From assembly GCA_964547995.1 (NCBI GenBank), contig CAZJRB010000023.1:1-64000 (forward strand): a stretch of DNA of 64,000 nucleotides, in the 5' to 3' direction. Positions 1 through 9,123 of this stretch are shown here, in pieces. How positions within the stretch are numbered: position 1 is the first letter of the stretch; every line of letters starts with the position of its first letter. The translations under genes were made by a program, and so were the position numbers. This DNA comes from CAZJRB01 sp964547995 (GTDB lineage Bacteria; Planctomycetota; Planctomycetia; Pirellulales; Thermoguttaceae). The notes under the pieces were generated by a model. That model ran no database searches and was not told where the DNA came from. It worked only from the letters and a program-made list of their open reading frames with translations.

Positions 1-57
1 GCCGCATTTTCAGAAATAGCAAAATCGCCCTAAAAAGTGCAAAACTCGAACTTAGAC

Positions 58-196
58 TTGACCAGCGCTCAACAGACTGAGGAGCCCGACGACACCTGGT
101 CCGGCATCGATCAGGCCCTCACCTACGGTCGGCGCGGGCTGAAGGGGGGGAACCTCTCTCTATAAGCTGCTGAAGAAGCACAGGTTGAAATAGGTT
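58..196 (+). pseudogene. possible 3' remnant of a planctomycete unknown gene
   Basis: Reading from about base 58 gives a short peptide (TWSGIDQALTYGRRGLKGG) that resembles the C-terminal part of small planctomycete proteins of unknown function that end in a GLRGLPGGSSLxxLLxxxR-like stretch. The frame stops at 163, but the family-like tail SLYKLLKKHR continues in another frame up to a TAG at about 196. The break lies in a CT-repeat near 152-162, so a slippage indel is plausible. The 5' part is outside the window or lost. The resemblance is from memory and the call is weak. Confidence 0.25.
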
Positions 197-252
197 TGCA
201 ATCTTGGGCTTATTGGGGCCAGTAGTCTTTGGATTGACTTGCCCAACAGACT

Positions 253-495
253 TCAAGCGGCTTCTTTTTGCCCGAGATCAACCGCTTTCAGCAACTGGCC
301 GCCTTCGCCATAGAAACGGATGGTGCCTTCCGTCGTCAGCCAGACGACCTGGACACCTCCATAATGAAATCGACGGCCGACGTAGTATCCATCGTGGATT
401 AAGGCGACCGTCGTACCGAGGGACAAGTCGGCCATGCCGAGCCCCGAGAGGGTGTCGGCGATAATGTCGTGGATCGGGAGGGATTGGGCGTCCAT
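253..495 (-). CDS. small conserved hypothetical protein
   Basis: An 80-residue protein starting MDAQSLPIHDIIADTLSGLG. It has alternating beta-like segments and a C-terminal stretch (GTIRFYGEGGQLLKAVDLG) of the kind seen in small planctomycete proteins of unknown function. I chose the ATG at 495 because the preceding in-frame residues are low-complexity and unlike a protein N terminus. No catalytic motif, signal peptide or membrane segment is visible. It is transcribed in the same direction as the following unknown gene but is separated from it by about 165 bases. No function is proposed. Confidence 0.55.
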   Translation of the reverse strand: MDAQSLPIHDIIADTLSGLGMADLSLGTTVALIHDGYYVGRRFHYGGVQVVWLTTEGTIRFYGEGGQLLKAVDLGQKEAA

Positions 496-660
496 GCTGC
501 GGTTCCTGGAGCGGTCTCTGTTGCCGAAATCTTCCATCGGCGCTACAACAGGCCGCAATCGACTCAGACGCTTGCTGCCGGAAAATCTTGCCTGGCTTCC
601 TGGAATCTGTGACGATTGTTCCGAAGGAAATCCCGCTGGGAGGGTATTGTGGGGTGCCGC

Positions 661-1296
661 TCAACTGTCGTGCAACAGAGGAATCACGTATTGGATTTCG
701 CTGGGCGTCATCAATCCGTCGAGATTGACTGCTACGTGTGGCGATACATACCCTTGCCCCAACGCGTCGTAGAGCGACTCGACCATCTCGTCCCGCATAC
801 CGATGAACTCTTTGATGGGATTTGCCCGCTCCGGTGACACGTCCTGGAAATCTTCGATCAGTAGGAAGTCCCGGTCGTCCCAGAATTGGTCGAACATCTT
901 TTCCAGCTCTCGCGGGGCTTGCCGAATCAGATTCAAGGGGATTTCACGAGGGCCTTCCCGAACGTACACACTGGCCATTTTCAGATCGTCTTCAATAGCT
1001 TCGGTTGTTGCTTCACATGCTGCATAGACGATGGCCGCATCCAAGAGCGAAGCGCTGAACTTCCGCGGGCTTCGATGGCGACTCCACGTCTCCGCAAGCA
1101 AGTCGACCTGAACCGGCAAAGCCGTCTCTTCGAGAAAGGGGACCATGGTAAGATAGCCCACAGGCCCATCGGGCTCCTCACCGGCGTCGCGATAGAAGTC
1201 CATATCGACTACGGTCCTTTCCAGGGCGATGCGGAACGCCAGGTACACCAAGTCGGTCTGGGGTAGATGATTGTCATTGTAGTAGTCGAGCAGCAT
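661..1296 (-). CDS. hypothetical acidic protein, 211 aa
   Basis: A 211-residue acidic protein beginning MLLDYYNDNHLPQTDLVYLAF. It lacks a signal peptide and membrane segments and looks cytoplasmic. It is rich in Asp and Glu, with a predicted helical middle (LLDAAIVYAACEATTEAIEDDLK) and a section rich in hydrophobic and acidic residues near its end. I recognise no family. It lies downstream of the helicase/nuclease module on the same strand, separated by about 180 bases from the DUF1841-like gene, so a link to that module is possible but not shown. Coding potential is good because the residue composition is protein-like and the opposite frames are not. Confidence 0.6.
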   Translation of the reverse strand: MLLDYYNDNHLPQTDLVYLAFRIALERTVVDMDFYRDAGEEPDGPVGYLTMVPFLEETALPVQVDLLAETWSRHRSPRKFSASLLDAAIVYAACEATTEAIEDDLKMASVYVREGPREIPLNLIRQAPRELEKMFDQFWDDRDFLLIEDFQDVSPERANPIKEFIGMRDEMVESLYDALGQGYVSPHVAVNLDGLMTPSEIQYVIPLLHDS

Positions 1297-1475
1297 GACC
1301 CGATGTTCGCATCTCCGGCATGCGTGTCAAGACCCCGGAACTTCTCGTCGCGAGCACAAAACGAAAGAATACGACTCACAGGGCAACGAGTTCGCGCGGC
1401 CCAAGACCGTGAAAACTAGGGCAAAAAACACTTGCGTTGCCACAGTGTACGACTTCGTCTTGCATTTACGGGAAA

Positions 1476-1886
1476 TCACCGGAACGATTCAACGATTTCC
1501 CGCAGTTCATCGAGATACCGCTTCTCGTCGAATTGACACTTCTCTTTCAGCATGTACCAAATCTGGCCCGTCGCCGGCCGGGCCATCTCGTGACGGATTT
1601 CGTGCCGCGAGAGGCCAAGTTCCTCAAGCTCCCGCGCGATGGTGGCAACTCCCTTTGGGCTGTCTCCAGCGAGTTGCCGCTCAATGATTACATGGGCCGT
1701 TAGGTGAAGGTGGGGATTCACGACGTTGCCGGTTTCATCCACGATTTCCTCTGGCAGCGTACCATCCTCGAACGCCTGCCGGAACTCAGGATGGTCCTTC
1801 AACGCGATCTGCCAGGCTTCTGCTTCGCCCAGCAATTCTTCTTCTGCCATGGGGAATGTCCTCTCTCCGAACTCAACTCCGGTCAA
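1476..1886 (-). CDS. DUF1841-like protein
   Basis: A 136-residue protein whose middle (NPHLHLTAHVIIERQLAGDS, then HEIRHEMA and IWYMLKE) matches the pattern I recall for the DUF1841 family: a conserved NPxxH...H...xxQ segment, then a helix with paired His and acidic residues. The family function is unknown. Its start codon overlaps the stop of the upstream DUF790 gene by four bases (ATGA-type overlap at 1883-1886), so the two are very likely translationally coupled. This ties it to the XPB-like helicase and Bax1-like nuclease upstream. The family assignment is moderately sure; the function is open. Confidence 0.65.
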   Translation of the reverse strand: MTGVEFGERTFPMAEEELLGEAEAWQIALKDHPEFRQAFEDGTLPEEIVDETGNVVNPHLHLTAHVIIERQLAGDSPKGVATIARELEELGLSRHEIRHEMARPATGQIWYMLKEKCQFDEKRYLDELREIVESFR

Positions 1887-3118
1887 CTTTGGTTTGACTC
1901 TCCAATACCTGCAACAGACGGATTCGTTAGACTCTCCAATACATCATTGATTCGCAGGGCAGTTTTGTATCGGATGACCTCCACCGGTAACTCGGACATT
2001 GCCTTGCTTGCGGGATCGGCGACCGCCAGCAGAATACACTGATCCTCGAAAGCCCGTAGTGTTTGCATCTTCGCCTGAATATACTCCGGTGTCCAGAATC
2101 CAACGATCTCCATGAGCACGACGCGCCCATCGTCGTGCCGGAACACGAAGTCGGGTACGAACACCTTCTGGCCTCGATGCAGGATCTCTCCTTCACGGTC
2201 CAGCAACCAGCCGTCGCGTCGATCGGTTCCCCACTTGCCGGCAAAGGATTCCTCCACCTGCGAGTCGAACTCCTCCGGCCGGGGCAAGTGGCTGTTCAGA
2301 CCGTCGTCGGCCGACAATTCCAAACGTACGTTGAAGCTCCGCCGGCGCGTGCGGATCACCGCGTGCATCCGCCAAGACCGACAGGCAATCAGTGCTGGTA
2401 GGAATCGAGCCATTGCCGCACCGTAGCGACGGGTCTGACGCAGGACCGACGCCGGACCATCGAAACGCAGCCGATACTGCCCTTCACCGGTGCGGGAGAT
2501 CGTGTGCATCAGGCGGGCCAGCTTGGCGTACCGCAGAATCGTCTTGAAGTCATCCGCAGCCCAGACGGTCATGGATACTGCGTCGAAGAGGGCTGCCTGC
2601 ACTTGGGCGACATTGTACCGGGCGAGCAACGCCTTCGCATCCGTGTAGCCCTCGAACCGCTCAAGCCGATGAAACTCGATCACGTCGGCAAACAACTCCC
2701 CATCGATTTCCGCCCAAGATTTCCCGAGACGTTCGGCAATCTCGCACTTAACGTCCTTCTCCTGCGTCTCGAACAGCCGGTCGGCCTTGCGTACCAACGG
2801 GTGTTTCGACGCAGCCATGTGAAACACTTCCCGACGCAATGCAGCGGCTCGACCTCGGCGATCGCGCTGGTAGGTCGAGGCGTCGTCGAGCAGTTTGCAG
2901 AAGGCGTCAATCCGCCGCTGTGGGCAGTCCTCTTCATCGACAAAGACAGCCGCAACGGCCCGATGGACTTCCCGCCGCGTCCGTCCGATCCCCGTGCGAT
3001 AGACCTGGAGCATTCGTTCTGCGTACTGGAGATAGTGCCGATGCGCACTCTGGGTAAGCCGATCCGGCCGGACCTGCCCTGCGTCGTACTGAGCAATGGC
3101 ATGTTCGCGGGTGAGCAT
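1883..3118 (-). CDS. DUF790 / Bax1-like nuclease partner of XPB helicase
   Basis: A 411-residue protein of the DUF790 family. The known archaeal member, Bax1, binds the XPB helicase and acts as a structure-specific nuclease in DNA repair. The N-terminal two thirds are helical. The C-terminal part holds the family's nuclease-like stretch VFVPDFVFRHDDGRVVLMEI followed by VGFWTPEYI, a PD...E-type arrangement characteristic of DUF790. The gene follows the XPB-like helicase gene after about 42 bases and overlaps the DUF1841-like gene by four bases, so the three form an operon. The family call is strong from the VGFWTPEY motif and the helicase neighbour. Nuclease activity in this organism is inferred. 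Confidence 0.85.
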   Translation of the reverse strand: MLTREHAIAQYDAGQVRPDRLTQSAHRHYLQYAERMLQVYRTGIGRTRREVHRAVAAVFVDEEDCPQRRIDAFCKLLDDASTYQRDRRGRAAALRREVFHMAASKHPLVRKADRLFETQEKDVKCEIAERLGKSWAEIDGELFADVIEFHRLERFEGYTDAKALLARYNVAQVQAALFDAVSMTVWAADDFKTILRYAKLARLMHTISRTGEGQYRLRFDGPASVLRQTRRYGAAMARFLPALIACRSWRMHAVIRTRRRSFNVRLELSADDGLNSHLPRPEEFDSQVEESFAGKWGTDRRDGWLLDREGEILHRGQKVFVPDFVFRHDDGRVVLMEIVGFWTPEYIQAKMQTLRAFEDQCILLAVADPASKAMSELPVEVIRYKTALRINDVLESLTNPSVAGIGESNQS

Positions 3119-3160
3119 GACTTTCTACGATAGTGAATAGTGAAGAACTCCCAAGTATCC

Positions 3161-4606
3161 TCACGTCCGGCGATGTCGCGTTCCTTGGTAGGCGTCGCTT
3201 TTCCTCCGCCGGCGGGAACGCTTCTCGTCGCCCGTTCCCGCAGAGACGACTTCATAGAGTACGGCCTTGGCGTTACCCGACTTGCGAAGGACCCGCCCGA
3301 GCCGCTGCTTGGCCTGGCGGCTCGAAGCCATGCCGCCAAGTACGATCGCCACCTTGACTTCCGGCAAGTCGACGCCTTCGTCGAGCACGCGGTTGGCCAC
3401 CAGGGCAGAATATACACCCTCTTCCAAACCTTGTAGAATCTCCAGCCGTTCCTTCTTTCGGCAGTGGCTCAACAAGCAGGGAATTAGAAATCGCCGGGAG
3501 ACGTCGCGGGCCATGGCGTTGGAACCGGCGAACACAATGCTCGGTTCGTGGGCATGGAGCCGGAAAAGGTCTTCCAACACCCGCAGCTTCTCTTCGGCCC
3601 GATCCTCGATTGCCCTCTTGGCGAAAAATGCCTTCATTGCCCGGCGGGCCTCTGGCGTCTTGCCCGTCTCGGCACAAAGGTCTTCCCAGGTGTAGCTGGG
3701 ATCGTCCTTGCGGCGTTCGGTCATGTATTGCCGCACTTGATGGGACAGCATCTCGTAGCGGGCCTGTTCCTCGCCGGAAAGGTGGACCGGTATGCGCACG
3801 ACCTCGTAGTCGGCCAGGGTCTGACCCTTGGCCGCGGAAATAGGCATTTCGTAGGCGACGGGGCCGATCAGTTGATCGAGGTCCGTGTGGCGACCGTCCG
3901 ATCGCTCGGGCGTGGCGGTCAGCCCCAGCCGCATCGGCGCGGCCGACATCCGGGCGGCGTCGCGGCGGATCGGGCCGGGCAGGTGGTGACACTCGTCAAA
4001 AACGATCAACCCAAATCGATTGCCGAACTTCTCCATGTGGATACATGCGCTGTCGTAGGTGGTCACCGAAACGGGCCGTACTCGAAAGACATTGTCGCCG
4101 ATGATGCCGGCGTCGTATCCGAGCCTGCCCAAGATACGACGGTGCCACTGGTACATCAGGTCGCGGACGGGAGCCACCACAAGCGTCGAGACGGCTGTTT
4201 GGGCCATGATCGCCAAGGCGACTTCGGTCTTGCCGGTGCCGGTTGGCATGACAATGCAGGCCCGATTCACGGCTGTCCACGCCTCGACGGCTGCCTTCTG
4301 TTCCGGCCACGGGTGATGGAGATCGACCCGCGGCCATCGAACGGGGCGCCACTCAGGCACCCGGTCGTCGATCGGGAAACCGGCCTCCGCCAGTTGCCGG
4401 GTAACAGCCGCATACTCGATGGCGTCACATCGCCGTGCCCCCACGCGCCGGTCCCAGACCCAAGGCTCGGGATCCAACACACGCATTGCCTCGCGGGGCA
4501 TTCCCTCCAACAGGAGCGTGCCCCCGGTAAATGACAGTATTGGCAGATCCCCGTGATGTGCTTCCACCGGTTCTTTCCCCGCGCGTGCCAACGTCGGGTT
4601 CCTCAC
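3161..4606 (-). CDS. XPB-like DEAD/DEAH-box superfamily 2 helicase
   Basis: A 481-residue SF2 helicase. Residues 1-95 resemble an XPB-type N-terminal damage-recognition region. RecA domain 1 has Walker A at 120-127 (MPTGTGKT), the DEAD-like box DECH at 204-207 and motif III TAT at 230-232. RecA domain 2 has VANRVLDEGVDLPE at 403-416 and motif VI QRLGRVLR at 434-441. The tail after 460 is very basic (EKRSRRRRKS). The compact size and the immediately following DUF790/Bax1 gene fit the archaeal XPB-Bax1 pair, which unwinds and cuts damaged DNA. The bacterial role (nucleotide excision repair or replication-fork repair) is inferred. The first ATG with a coherent N terminus was used. Confidence 0.88.
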   Translation of the reverse strand: MRNPTLARAGKEPVEAHHGDLPILSFTGGTLLLEGMPREAMRVLDPEPWVWDRRVGARRCDAIEYAAVTRQLAEAGFPIDDRVPEWRPVRWPRVDLHHPWPEQKAAVEAWTAVNRACIVMPTGTGKTEVALAIMAQTAVSTLVVAPVRDLMYQWHRRILGRLGYDAGIIGDNVFRVRPVSVTTYDSACIHMEKFGNRFGLIVFDECHHLPGPIRRDAARMSAAPMRLGLTATPERSDGRHTDLDQLIGPVAYEMPISAAKGQTLADYEVVRIPVHLSGEEQARYEMLSHQVRQYMTERRKDDPSYTWEDLCAETGKTPEARRAMKAFFAKRAIEDRAEEKLRVLEDLFRLHAHEPSIVFAGSNAMARDVSRRFLIPCLLSHCRKKERLEILQGLEEGVYSALVANRVLDEGVDLPEVKVAIVLGGMASSRQAKQRLGRVLRKSGNAKAVLYEVVSAGTGDEKRSRRRRKSDAYQGTRHRRT

Positions 4607-4767
4607 GTCTGCGAGACGGAAGGGAAAAGCCCGCCTGAAGGGTAATCATTCGATGGCGTGGATTGTACCGGAGAACTCGCTAAGGGCAAGTGGGGCACGA
4701 CACCGCTACAACGGCTCCCGCCGCTTCTCCGCGTTCAGCTCCGGCCCCAGATGTGGAAACCAACTCC

Positions 4768-7047
4768 TTACTGGAAAAGGTTCCGAACGACCTTCTGTGC
4801 CGCCTGGCGAGTGTAGCGATCGACCTTGCTGTCTGCGGCGATGGCCTGGATGCGGCTTCGGGCGAATGACAGCTTGTCGGCGTCCTTCACCCTGGCCAGT
4901 TGTTGAAGGACGGCTCGCTTCTGCCACTCGTGGGGCGAGTCCAGCCACTGAAGGATCGGCTGACGCGATATCTGTTTCCCGAGTATCAGCAGACTTGTCG
5001 CGGCGGCCATGCGGATGCGCTCGTTATCGTCGGCCAGGAGGTTGCGCAGTATCTGCACATTCTCCTTGACATCATCCCGGCCGCAGTCGGCGAGCCGCTG
5101 GGCGGCTTCGAGCCGGGCATCGATGTCCTTTTCCCCGGCGATCGAGCGGTAAAACGGCTGGGAGGCGGCTGGGCCTATCTTGCGGACCGCCGCGAGGATG
5201 CCTTCCGGACTGAGCAACTCTTCGTTGCGCCGGGGGGCGACAGGTTTCGGCTGCGCGGTCTGCTTCAATTCGTTCCACTCGCCGCCGAGTGCGTCCAGGT
5301 TGCTGAACGAATCATAGTGTGCGCGGATCGCCGCCTGGGACTGGGCCATGCGAAAACCCGAGCCGCGACGGCGCCGCTCATCGTTGCGGGCGTCGACGTA
5401 CAGCTTCGCCAGCTGCGGCAGCGCTTCTTTGGCTTTGAGTTCTCCCAGCGCCCAAACAATCGACGCCCGGGAGTAGCCGCTTTCCAGATCCAGGGACTTG
5501 GTCAGCCGTGGAATGGATGACCGCTCGCCCATGGCGCCGCACGCCTGCGCCACGTTCGAGCGGATCACACGGTCCTTGCTTGTAAGCGCTTTGTAAAGGA
5601 TCGGCAGCATCGGCTTGCCGGCGTGGCCCAAGACGGCCTGGGCAAAACGCACCTGGCCCCACGAGTGCCGGTCGTCGTCGTAGGCCTTCAGCAGCACCTC
5701 GGCGGCATCCGGATGCTCTCGTAGCGTGGCCCCGATCCGGGCAAGGATCTTCTGCCGCGGTTCGTAGTCGTCCGCCGTAAGCGGATACTTCATCATGAGT
5801 TCGAGCACCGCACGGTCGGCGTGAGGCGCCAGGGCGCTGTAGATCCGTTCTCTGCCGGCCTCCACTCCCACAGAGGACGCGGCACCGTAAGGATAATTGC
5901 CGTAGTGGTCGCGCTGCTTCAGCATTTCCTCGAAATGCGAAAGCGGGGCAAGGACCCCGTGATCGGCAAGACCCAGGGCAGCCACGGCGCGGATATAGGG
6001 ATCGCGGTCTCCAAGTGCAAGCCGCAACGGCTCGATCGCCGCATCGTCCTTCGCCCGGGACAAAAGCCACACGGCCGTCGCGCGGACCCGATCGCAGGGA
6101 TCGGCGACGCACTTGCCGACGACGGGCGTGTACTCGGCATTACCGCCCTGCACGGGCACCATGGCGGCGGCCAGGGCATTTGCCTTGACGTAGGGATTCT
6201 GGTGCTTGAGGAACGTCTTCAACTCCTCGAGCGAGATCGACCGGGGAATAGACACTTTCGCCGCTTCGGCCAATTGCTTTTGCTGTAGCGACAGGACGGG
6301 CTTAACCGGCTCCAGCGGAAACTGCATGCGGTTTTCCACATCGACGCCGGGCCGGACAATCACCAGCCCGTGCGTGCCGCCGATCAATCGCTTGCCCGCG
6401 TGTGTCACATCGCAGAGGACGGCCCCGCCAAGGTACGGGAGCTGCTTCTTATCGTCCGGCGGCCGTGGTGCGGGAAGCACCTCGTTGCCGCTACGGAGTT
6501 CGTCCGTCTTGGTGTCCAGGATCGAACTCGTGAAGGTGCGGACTCGGTCATCCGCACCTTTGGCTTGAATGCTGTCGTCCTGCGGGGTGTTATAGGCCCG
6601 AACGCCGTAGATCGTGCCGTAGAGGATGTGCAAGTCCGTACCGTCGGCCCGCAGGCGTTTGATCTTGTCGCACTTCAGCCCGTCGGACATGGAAAGTCGC
6701 TGAATGAGCCCCGTCTTGAGGTCCTTCACGGCCAGGCCGCCGTCCTCGTCGCCCAGTTCACACGCCATGTAGAGTTTCTCGCCGATGCGGACGCAGTCCT
6801 CGACCTTGTTGGAAGGCAGGCCGTCGGAGACGGTGATTCGCCCGGCGATCTCATAGTCGGGCAACGACAGGATCGTGACACCGCCGTTGGTGCAGATGTA
6901 TGCCTTCCGATCGCGGTCGTCGAAGTAGATTCGCTTCACGTAGAAGTCCGTTAGCTCCTTTGCGCGGCTGCCGAGCTTCTTCCAGCGGAGCGTCTTGGTG
7001 TCGATCTCGAAGAGCCCACCTTCAAGGTCCTGGATGTGATGGCTCAT
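4768..7047 (-). CDS. beta-propeller and HEAT-repeat protein, probably 5'-truncated
   Basis: From the ATG at 7047 this is a 759-residue protein. The first ~270 residues form propeller-like beta repeats (GGLFEIDTKTLRWKKLG, GGVTILSLPDYEIAGRI, GGLAVKDLKTGLIQ). The rest is a series of HEAT/PBS-lyase-like helical repeats (e.g. DPCDRVRATAVWLLSRAKDD, SKDRVIRSNVAQACGAMG). Propeller-like sequence continues upstream of 7047 in frame (LPGERLLLGAAIIREW), up to about 7146, where the terminator and tRNA-Ala gene begin, so no normal start with a signal peptide exists. TTG codons at 7146 or 7140 are alternative starts. Secreted planctomycete proteins of this type usually begin with a signal sequence, so I read this as a 5'-truncated gene; whether it is expressed is unclear. 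Confidence 0.7.
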   Translation of the reverse strand: MSHHIQDLEGGLFEIDTKTLRWKKLGSRAKELTDFYVKRIYFDDRDRKAYICTNGGVTILSLPDYEIAGRITVSDGLPSNKVEDCVRIGEKLYMACELGDEDGGLAVKDLKTGLIQRLSMSDGLKCDKIKRLRADGTDLHILYGTIYGVRAYNTPQDDSIQAKGADDRVRTFTSSILDTKTDELRSGNEVLPAPRPPDDKKQLPYLGGAVLCDVTHAGKRLIGGTHGLVIVRPGVDVENRMQFPLEPVKPVLSLQQKQLAEAAKVSIPRSISLEELKTFLKHQNPYVKANALAAAMVPVQGGNAEYTPVVGKCVADPCDRVRATAVWLLSRAKDDAAIEPLRLALGDRDPYIRAVAALGLADHGVLAPLSHFEEMLKQRDHYGNYPYGAASSVGVEAGRERIYSALAPHADRAVLELMMKYPLTADDYEPRQKILARIGATLREHPDAAEVLLKAYDDDRHSWGQVRFAQAVLGHAGKPMLPILYKALTSKDRVIRSNVAQACGAMGERSSIPRLTKSLDLESGYSRASIVWALGELKAKEALPQLAKLYVDARNDERRRRGSGFRMAQSQAAIRAHYDSFSNLDALGGEWNELKQTAQPKPVAPRRNEELLSPEGILAAVRKIGPAASQPFYRSIAGEKDIDARLEAAQRLADCGRDDVKENVQILRNLLADDNERIRMAAATSLLILGKQISRQPILQWLDSPHEWQKRAVLQQLARVKDADKLSFARSRIQAIAADSKVDRYTRQAAQKVVRNLFQ

Positions 7048-7152
7048 GCCGCTGTTATCGTCGAATCCGAGGTTGTCCTCTTGCCATTCTCGGATGATGG
7101 CCGCGCCGAGCAGTAGGCGTTCGCCCGGGAGTTCGCGCAAGCGCAAATAGAA

Positions 7153-7185
7153 AAGCCACTTACGACATTCAGCCGAAAGTGGCCC
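7153..7185 (-). terminator. intrinsic terminator after tRNA-Ala
   Basis: On the minus strand a hairpin with arms GCCACTT and AAGTGGC and a loop of about 15 bases is followed directly by TTTTCTATTT. It begins a few bases after the CCA end of the tRNA gene and fits a Rho-independent terminator of that transcript. Confidence 0.65.
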
Positions 7186-7186
7186 T

Positions 7187-7262
<76 letters not shown>

Positions 7263-7307
7263 AATCGGCAGCCCCGATTTTGTCGGAACTGCGACTGCGA
7301 AACATTC

Positions 7308-7335
7308 ATTTTACGGGATGAGTGCGGTTTGTCAA
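7308..7335 (-). promoter_or_regulatory. sigma-70 type promoter of tRNA-Ala
   Basis: On the minus strand a perfect -35 box TTGACA (7330-7335) is followed after 16 bases by the -10 box TAAAAT (7308-7313). Transcription would start near 7300, about 40 bases before the mature tRNA 5' end at 7262. Confidence 0.7.
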
Positions 7336-7351
7336 AGGGGGGAAGGGGCCG

Positions 7352-8851
7352 CTACAGGCCTAAACTCTGCAAATAGGCGGCCTTTTGGGGCTCCGTACCC
7401 AACCGCTCCGTAATCTGCCGCCACCGGTCGGCCGCGTCCTGAAGGGCATCGGCGGGTGATTTTTCGCCGCGCACCGCCGCCGCGACCGCCTCGTCCAGCG
7501 CAGCCAGGTACTCCGAGCGGCCGGGGATTCTCAAGGCAAAAACCCACTGCTGCCGGCGGAACGTCTCTTGCGTCAATTCGGCATACTCCTCGGCGGGCGC
7601 GACGGAGATTGGCTTCTCGACCCACGACGGAAGGTCCTTCATCTGTGACCGCCGGAAGAGCGTCGTCGCGGGGCTGACCGAACAGACATCGGTGCCGAAC
7701 TTCCTGCCCGAAAGCCAGAAAAGCAGGTGGAACGCCGTTTCGGGGTGTTGCGACTTGTCGGAGACGACTCCCAACCGCCCGGCAATTCCCAATAGCGGCA
7801 CGTGCCCCACGGCATCGTCGGCCCGTGTCTCCCAGGCCTTCTTGCCGATATGGTAGACGTGCTCCGAACCGGGCAGCTCCGCAAAGCCGACTTCGATTGC
7901 GTCGGGCGCTTTGTCGATCTCGGCGGTGGTGGTGGGCCACGTCAACGCCATACCGCACCGGCCCTGCCAGAAGGCGGCCCGGGCGGTCGCGGGGTCTTGT
8001 TTCAGGGCGTCGGCGGGGCCGAGCTTGGCGACCGCCACCAATTCCTCCAGCGCCCTGACAAACGGCGGTCCCGCGATCAGCGGCTCCATCGTGTCGGTAT
8101 CGAACAGGGCCGAATAGAAGTCGCGGTGCTTGGCATAAGGTGCGGCACGGGCGAGCAGCACAAGTCCGGCCCAGCCCGGAGCGAGCGGCTCGATCGTTCC
8201 GCACCACGGTGTATCGCCGTCCGGGGCGGCGTCGCCCAGCACCTCGCGGTCGGCCAGCAGCCCGGCCAGTCTCTGGTACTCGGCCCAAGTCCCGGGCGGT
8301 TTCCGTCCGAGTTTTTCGAGCAGGTCGCGACGGTAGTAACAGACGAACACCGGCGAGCCGAACGGGATTGCCTGAATCCGATCGGCCCAGGCGACCTCGC
8401 GAAGCTTCGGCAGCTCGAAGATACCCGACCACTTCTCGTCCGGTTCCTCCTCGTCCGATTGCTTCTCGCCCGATTGCATCAGTTCCTTCGGCAACGGCTT
8501 GGCCAGCTTCCGCCGGGCCAGCTCTCCCAAGAGGCACGAAGGGCAGATGATGGTGTCCGTCTCGATCTGCTCGGCCCCGAGCAATTCTTCGGTGGTCATT
8601 TGCCGGACTTCAAGGTTGGAACCGGCTTGGTCGGGGCTGGAGCGGGTTTGGGTCTCCCATTCACCTCGCAACTGCTTGGCCGCGCTGGCGATGGCGGGAT
8701 CGTCGACCACCAATAGCCGCAACTCCACGCCGGCCAGCGGTGTACCGCTCGAGGTGGTCTCCGATTCCGGCTCGGGACACCCGGTCAGTGTGACGGCCAG
8801 CGCGACGACGAGCAGCGGAACCGGGCTTCGCAATTTCGGGAAAAAGGGCAT
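7352..8851 (-). CDS. extracellular solute-binding lipoprotein (ABC sugar-type)
   Basis: A 499-residue protein starting MPFFPKLRSPVPLLVVALAV and continuing TLTGC, a lipoprotein signal peptide with the lipobox ending at Cys 23. The ATG at 8851 was chosen because the signal peptide starts there. The mature part fits bacterial family 1 solute-binding proteins: a two-lobed protein with GSPVFVCYYRRDLLEKLGRK and PPGTWAEYQRLAGLLADR, typical of sugar-binding proteins. The permease and ATPase genes of such a transporter are not beside it, so the substrate is unknown. It is divergent from the xylulokinase gene (273 bases apart), so pentose import is one possible role. Confidence 0.8.
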   Translation of the reverse strand: MPFFPKLRSPVPLLVVALAVTLTGCPEPESETTSSGTPLAGVELRLLVVDDPAIASAAKQLRGEWETQTRSSPDQAGSNLEVRQMTTEELLGAEQIETDTIICPSCLLGELARRKLAKPLPKELMQSGEKQSDEEEPDEKWSGIFELPKLREVAWADRIQAIPFGSPVFVCYYRRDLLEKLGRKPPGTWAEYQRLAGLLADREVLGDAAPDGDTPWCGTIEPLAPGWAGLVLLARAAPYAKHRDFYSALFDTDTMEPLIAGPPFVRALEELVAVAKLGPADALKQDPATARAAFWQGRCGMALTWPTTTAEIDKAPDAIEVGFAELPGSEHVYHIGKKAWETRADDAVGHVPLLGIAGRLGVVSDKSQHPETAFHLLFWLSGRKFGTDVCSVSPATTLFRRSQMKDLPSWVEKPISVAPAEEYAELTQETFRRQQWVFALRIPGRSEYLAALDEAVAAAVRGEKSPADALQDAADRWRQITERLGTEPQKAAYLQSLGL

Positions 8852-9123
8852 ACGATTGCCTACGTTGTACGGATGGGGAAAGTTCGGCACGGAAATTGCC
8901 CCTCGATGATACTGTAGACGAAATAGCGGGCTACTGCAATCCACTACCTGTCGCGGAGGGAGCGGAGGAGGCGTTTGCCGGGCGGCAGTCTCGTTCGGCA
9001 CTTCTCCGCCCCGCGTTGCGGGCCGGCTATTGGCTGCGACGAGTCCCGCGGGTAGAATCGGGCTTAACGCGGTTGTTGTTTCTGCCACTTGCCCATCCAA
9101 GATCAAGATAAGGACCGACCAAA

